Below are positions 60,810 to 64,000 of a DNA stretch of 64,000 bases, in pieces (within the stretch, counting starts at the first letter, position 1; every line of letters starts with the position of its first letter). The DNA is from Micromonospora aurantiaca ATCC 27029 (GTDB taxonomy: Bacteria > Actinomycetota > Actinomycetes > Mycobacteriales > Micromonosporaceae). Under the pieces are notes generated by a model that was given only the letters and a program-made list of their open reading frames with translations, did no database searches and had not been told where the DNA came from. The stretch spans positions 2,984,001 to 3,048,000 of the forward strand of contig NC_014391.1 of the NCBI RefSeq assembly GCF_000145235.1, in the 5' to 3' direction. The position numbers and the translations under genes were made by a program.

Positions 60810-63644
60810 GTGCTGGTTCTGGTGGCGGTCCATGCGTTCGCAGCCGTGACCGCCCCCGTGCTGGTACGCCTCCTCGGTCGGCGGGCGCTCTACCTGCTGG
60901 CGGCCGTCCCGGCGGCGGCCCTGATCTGGGCGGTGACCCGCACCGAACCGGTCCGTGCGGGCCGGCCCGTCGTCGAGACCGTCACCTGGGTGCCGCAGCT
61001 CGGCCTGGAACTCGCGCTGCGCATGGGCACGCTGTCCTGGCTGCTGGTGCTGCTCGTCGGTGGGGTCGGCGCCCTCGTGCTGGCCTACAGCGCGCGCTAC
61101 TTCCGCTCCGACGACCCCGGCCTCGGCCGGTTCGCCGCGGTGTTCGTCGCGTTCGCCGGCGCGATGCTCGGCCTGGTCGTCTCCGACGACCTGCTGCTGC
61201 TGTACGTGTTCTGGGAACTCACCACCGTCTTCTCGTACCTGCTGATCGGCAGCGACCCGACCAAGCGGGCCAGCCGCCGCGCGGCGATGCAGGCGCTGCT
61301 GGTGACCACACTGGGTGGCCTGGCGATGCTCGCCGGGTTCGTGATGCTCGGCCAGCACGCCGGCTCGTACCGGTGGTCGGAGATCGCCGGGAACCTGCCC
61401 GAGGGCGGCTACCTCACCGTCGCGCTGGTGCTCGTCCTGCTCGGCGTGACCAGCAAGTCGGCGATTTTCCCGTTCAGCTTCTGGCTGCCGCGCGCGATGG
61501 CCGCGCCCACCCCGGTCAGCGCGTACCTGCACGCCGCCGCCATGGTCAAAGCGGGCGTCTTCCTGGCCGCGCTCATGGGCCCGGCGGTGGGCCAGACCAC
61601 CGTGTGGCGCGGCGTCCTGCTGGCCGGCGGCCTGATCACCCTGTTCCTCGGCGGCTGGACGGCGCTGCGGCAGGTCGACCTGAAGCTGCTGCTGGCGTAC
61701 GGCACTGTGAGCCAGCTCGGCCTGCTCATGGTGATCCTCGGCGCGGGCACCCGCGACACCGCACTGGCCGGCGCCGCGATGCTGCTGGCGCACGCCCTGT
61801 TCAAAGCCACACTGTTCCTCGTCGTCGGCGTCGTCGACCACGTCACCGGCACCCGCGACCTGCGCGAACTCAGCGGCCTGGGCCGGCGCGCCCCGGTGCT
61901 CGCGGCGGTCGCCGGACTCGCGGCCGCCTCGATGGCGGGCCTGCCGCCGCTGATCGGCTTCGTGGCCAAGGAGGCCGCGCTCGAGGCGTTCCTGCACGGC
62001 GGCACCACCGAACTGGTCGTGCTCGCCGGAGTGGTGACCGGCTCGGCGCTGACCGTCGCGTACACCGCGCGGTTCCTCTGGGGCGCGTTCGCCGCCAAGC
62101 CCGGCGTCGCGGAGACCCGGCCGCACCGGATCGAGCCGGCGTTCATCGGCCCGGCGGCGGTGCTCGCCCTCGCCGGCCTCGCCGTCGGCGTCCTCGCCCC
62201 CGCGGTGGACCGGGTGCTGGCCCCGTACGCCGATCAGTTCCCGACCGCCGACCCCGGCTACCACCTGGCCCTCTGGCACGGGCTGACCCCGGCGCTCGGT
62301 CTGTCGGCGCTGGCGGTGACCGCCGGTCTCGGGCTGTTCCTGCTGCTGCACCGGCGCCGGCCCTACCTGCCGCGGCTGCCGTTCGACGGCGCCACCGGCT
62401 ACGACCGGCTGGCCGGCGCGGTCGACCGCGCCGCGGTGGAGCTGACCGGCGCCACCCAGCGCGGCTCGCTGCCCTTCTACCTCGGCGTCATCCTGCTGGT
62501 CCTGGTCGTGCTGCCCGGCGGCGCGGTGCTCGCCGGCGCGCCGTGGGCCCGCCGGTTCCAGCTCTGGGACACCCCGTTGCAGGCCGTCGCCGGCGCGGTC
62601 ATCGTGGTCGCGGCGGTGGTGGCCGCGCGGGCCCGCCGCCGGCTGACCGCGATGATCCTGGTCGGCGTGACCGGCTACGGCACGGCGCTGATGTTCATCC
62701 TGCACGGCGCGCCCGACCTCGCGCTCACCCAGTTCCTGGTGGAGACCGTCACGATCGTGATGTTCGTGCTGGTGCTGCGCCGCCTGCCGCGCCGGTTCTC
62801 GGCCCGCCCGATCCGCGCCACCCGGCGGTTCCGGGTCGCGCTCGGCGTCGCCGTCGGCGTGGTCACCGCCGGGATGGCGTACGTGGCGGCGGGCAGCCGG
62901 ACCGCCACGCCGATCTCGGTCGGCTTCCCGGAGGAGGCCGTCTCCTACGGCGGCGGCAAGAACGTCGTCAACGTGACGCTCGTCGACATCCGCGCCTGGG
63001 ACACGATGGGCGAGATCGCCGTGCTGGTGGTGGCCGCCACCGGCGTGGCCAGCCTGATCTTCCGCCGCTCCCGCGCGCTGGACCTGCGCAGCGGCATCCC
63101 CGGCGCGGGCCGGCAGCAGTCGTCGCGCCCGCGCTGGCTCACCACCGGCGCGACCTCCCGGCAGCAGTCGGTGATCCTCCAGGTGGTCACCCGCCTGCTG
63201 TTCCACGCCATCCTGCTGTTCTCGATCTACCTGCTCTTCTCCGGCCACAACGCCCCCGGTGGCGGGTTCGCCGCCGGGCTGGTCGCCGGGCTGGGGCTCG
63301 CCGTGCGATACCTGGCCGGTGGGCGTACCGAACTCAACGGCGCCGCGCCGGTCGACGCCGGCCTGGTGCTCGGCGCGGGCCTGTTCGTGGCGGTCGGCAC
63401 CGGCGTGGCCGCGATGCTGCTGGGCGGCGAGTTCCTGCAGAGCGCGACGCTCGATTTCCACCTGCCGCTGCTCGGCCACGTGCACTTCGTGACGTCGGTC
63501 TTCTTCGACGTGGGCGTCTACCTCATCGTGGTCGGCCTCGTCCTGGACATCCTGCGCAGCCTGGGCGCCGAGATGGACCGCCAGGAGGAGGTCGACGAAC
63601 AGGAGACCGAACCGGCCGGCGTACGGGAAGAGGAGCTGGTGTGA
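60810..63644 (+). CDS. mrpA: Na+/H+ antiporter subunit A fused to subunit B
   Basis: A 944-residue membrane protein of the Mrp antiporter related to complex I NuoL. Residues 1-520 carry the antiporter core (VFWELTTVFSYLLIG, KSAIFPFSFWLPRAMAAPTPVSAYLHAAAMVKAG). Around 600-700 is the MrpA C-terminal part (GAPDLALTQFLVE), and from about 790 an MrpB-like part (LLFSIYLLFSGHNAPGGGFAAGL). GTG 60810 sits six bases behind GAGGAG; the GTG at 60804 would touch it. TAGGGT (60772-60777) is a possible -10. It shares GTGA with the next gene. Confidence 0.93.
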   Translation: MLVLVAVHAFAAVTAPVLVRLLGRRALYLLAAVPAAALIWAVTRTEPVRAGRPVVETVTWVPQLGLELALRMGTLSWLLVLLVGGVGALVLAYSARYFRSDDPGLGRFAAVFVAFAGAMLGLVVSDDLLLLYVFWELTTVFSYLLIGSDPTKRASRRAAMQALLVTTLGGLAMLAGFVMLGQHAGSYRWSEIAGNLPEGGYLTVALVLVLLGVTSKSAIFPFSFWLPRAMAAPTPVSAYLHAAAMVKAGVFLAALMGPAVGQTTVWRGVLLAGGLITLFLGGWTALRQVDLKLLLAYGTVSQLGLLMVILGAGTRDTALAGAAMLLAHALFKATLFLVVGVVDHVTGTRDLRELSGLGRRAPVLAAVAGLAAASMAGLPPLIGFVAKEAALEAFLHGGTTELVVLAGVVTGSALTVAYTARFLWGAFAAKPGVAETRPHRIEPAFIGPAAVLALAGLAVGVLAPAVDRVLAPYADQFPTADPGYHLALWHGLTPALGLSALAVTAGLGLFLLLHRRRPYLPRLPFDGATGYDRLAGAVDRAAVELTGATQRGSLPFYLGVILLVLVVLPGGAVLAGAPWARRFQLWDTPLQAVAGAVIVVAAVVAARARRRLTAMILVGVTGYGTALMFILHGAPDLALTQFLVETVTIVMFVLVLRRLPRRFSARPIRATRRFRVALGVAVGVVTAGMAYVAAGSRTATPISVGFPEEAVSYGGGKNVVNVTLVDIRAWDTMGEIAVLVVAATGVASLIFRRSRALDLRSGIPGAGRQQSSRPRWLTTGATSRQQSVILQVVTRLLFHAILLFSIYLLFSGHNAPGGGFAAGLVAGLGLAVRYLAGGRTELNGAAPVDAGLVLGAGLFVAVGTGVAAMLLGGEFLQSATLDFHLPLLGHVHFVTSVFFDVGVYLIVVGLVLDILRSLGAEMDRQEEVDEQETEPAGVREEELV

Positions 63645-64000
63645 GCCCGAACATCCCCAACCTGGTCTACGTCGTGGTCATCGGCGTCCTGTTCGCCACC
63701 GGCGTCACCCTGCTGCTGGAACGCAGCCTCACCCGCGTCCTGATGGGGGTCATCCTGCTCGGCAACGGCGCCAACCTGCTGCTGCTCACCGGCGGCCGGG
63801 CCGGCGGCCCGCCGATCGTCGGCACCACCGCCGAGGAGGACATGTCCGACCCGCTGCCGCAGGCGATGGTGCTGACCGCGATCGTGATCACGCTCGGCAT
63901 GACCGCGTTCCTGCTCGCGCTGGCCTACCGGAGCTGGCACCTCAACGGGCACGACGAGGTGCAGGACGACGTCGAGGACCGCCGGATCATGGAGCTGGCC
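63641..64000 (+). CDS. mrpC: Na+/H+ antiporter subunit C, cut by the window end
   Basis: The first 120 codons of a NuoK-like subunit with three membrane helices (about 8-26, 29-48 and 75-98) and the family stretch LMGVILLGNGANLLLL followed by DPLPQAMVLTAIVI. It overlaps mrpA by four bases. The polar C-terminal tail continues past base 64000. Confidence 0.92.
   Translation, partial: MSPNIPNLVYVVVIGVLFATGVTLLLERSLTRVLMGVILLGNGANLLLLTGGRAGGPPIVGTTAEEDMSDPLPQAMVLTAIVITLGMTAFLLALAYRSWHLNGHDEVQDDVEDRRIMELA

Noticed and set aside
1..64000. CRISPR arrays, rRNA or tRNA genes.
   Set aside because: No regularly spaced direct repeats, no rRNA-like conserved sequence and no convincing tRNA cloverleaf or T-loop were noticed by eye.

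Overview
The window is uniformly very GC-rich, gene-dense DNA from an actinomycete, most likely Micromonospora or a close relative. Support: heavy GTG start use with four-base GTGA/ATGA gene overlaps, class I nrdAB behind a cobalamin riboswitch and NrdR boxes, leaderless promoters, a fused MrpA/MrpB antiporter and large NRPS/PKS genes. The genus is an inference from style and not a database result.

Layout: (1) 1-6.6 kb is an accessory block: an inositol-phosphate synthase and a DegT-type aminotransferase on the minus strand face a membrane glycosyltransferase, a free-standing condensation protein and an MFS transporter. (2) 6.6-19.3 kb is mostly household DNA: nrdAB, a PrsW-like protease, a thioesterase-LysE pair under a second, almost identical B12 riboswitch, a DM13 lipoprotein-like gene facing a two-component system, an ABC-F protein and a membrane NACHT NTPase. 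(3) 19.4-52.4 kb is a hybrid NRPS/PKS cluster. From 20.3 to 45.9 kb nine consecutive plus-strand genes overlap by 4 to 20 bases. (4) 52.6-64 kb holds an MFS exporter, small regulatory and unknown genes, a complete IS481-family element with a 6-bp target duplication, a PucR-type regulator and the start of an mrp antiporter operon.

The cluster is the unusual part. It has four adenylation domains and only two covalently linked condensation domains, but also carries two 771-residue LanB-like glutamylation-domain proteins with no lanthipeptide precursor, cyclase or elimination domain. One adenylation domain contains an FkbM-type methyltransferase. A lone ketosynthase has Asn in place of the second catalytic His, and the PKS module has a ketoreductase with Asp in place of its Tyr. 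The terminal module has a serine-type specificity code, a thioesterase with Cys as nucleophile and a fused 12-helix MFS exporter. A side operon (KASIII-like protein without its His, ACP, E1-alpha, E1-beta/lipoyl/E2 fusion) resembles the machinery that makes glycolyl-ACP for naphthyridinomycin-type compounds. A Rossmann protein and a PLP fold-type II protein may make a special amino acid.

Working model (inference): a glycolyl or other 2-oxoacid-derived unit and three or four amino acids, perhaps one delivered by aminoacyl-tRNA through the LanB-like enzymes, are joined and extended once by the PKS. The chain ends in serine and is released by the Cys thioesterase, possibly as a strained or cyclic ester, straight into the attached exporter. 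The ABC-F protein and the separate MFS pumps are candidates for self-protection.
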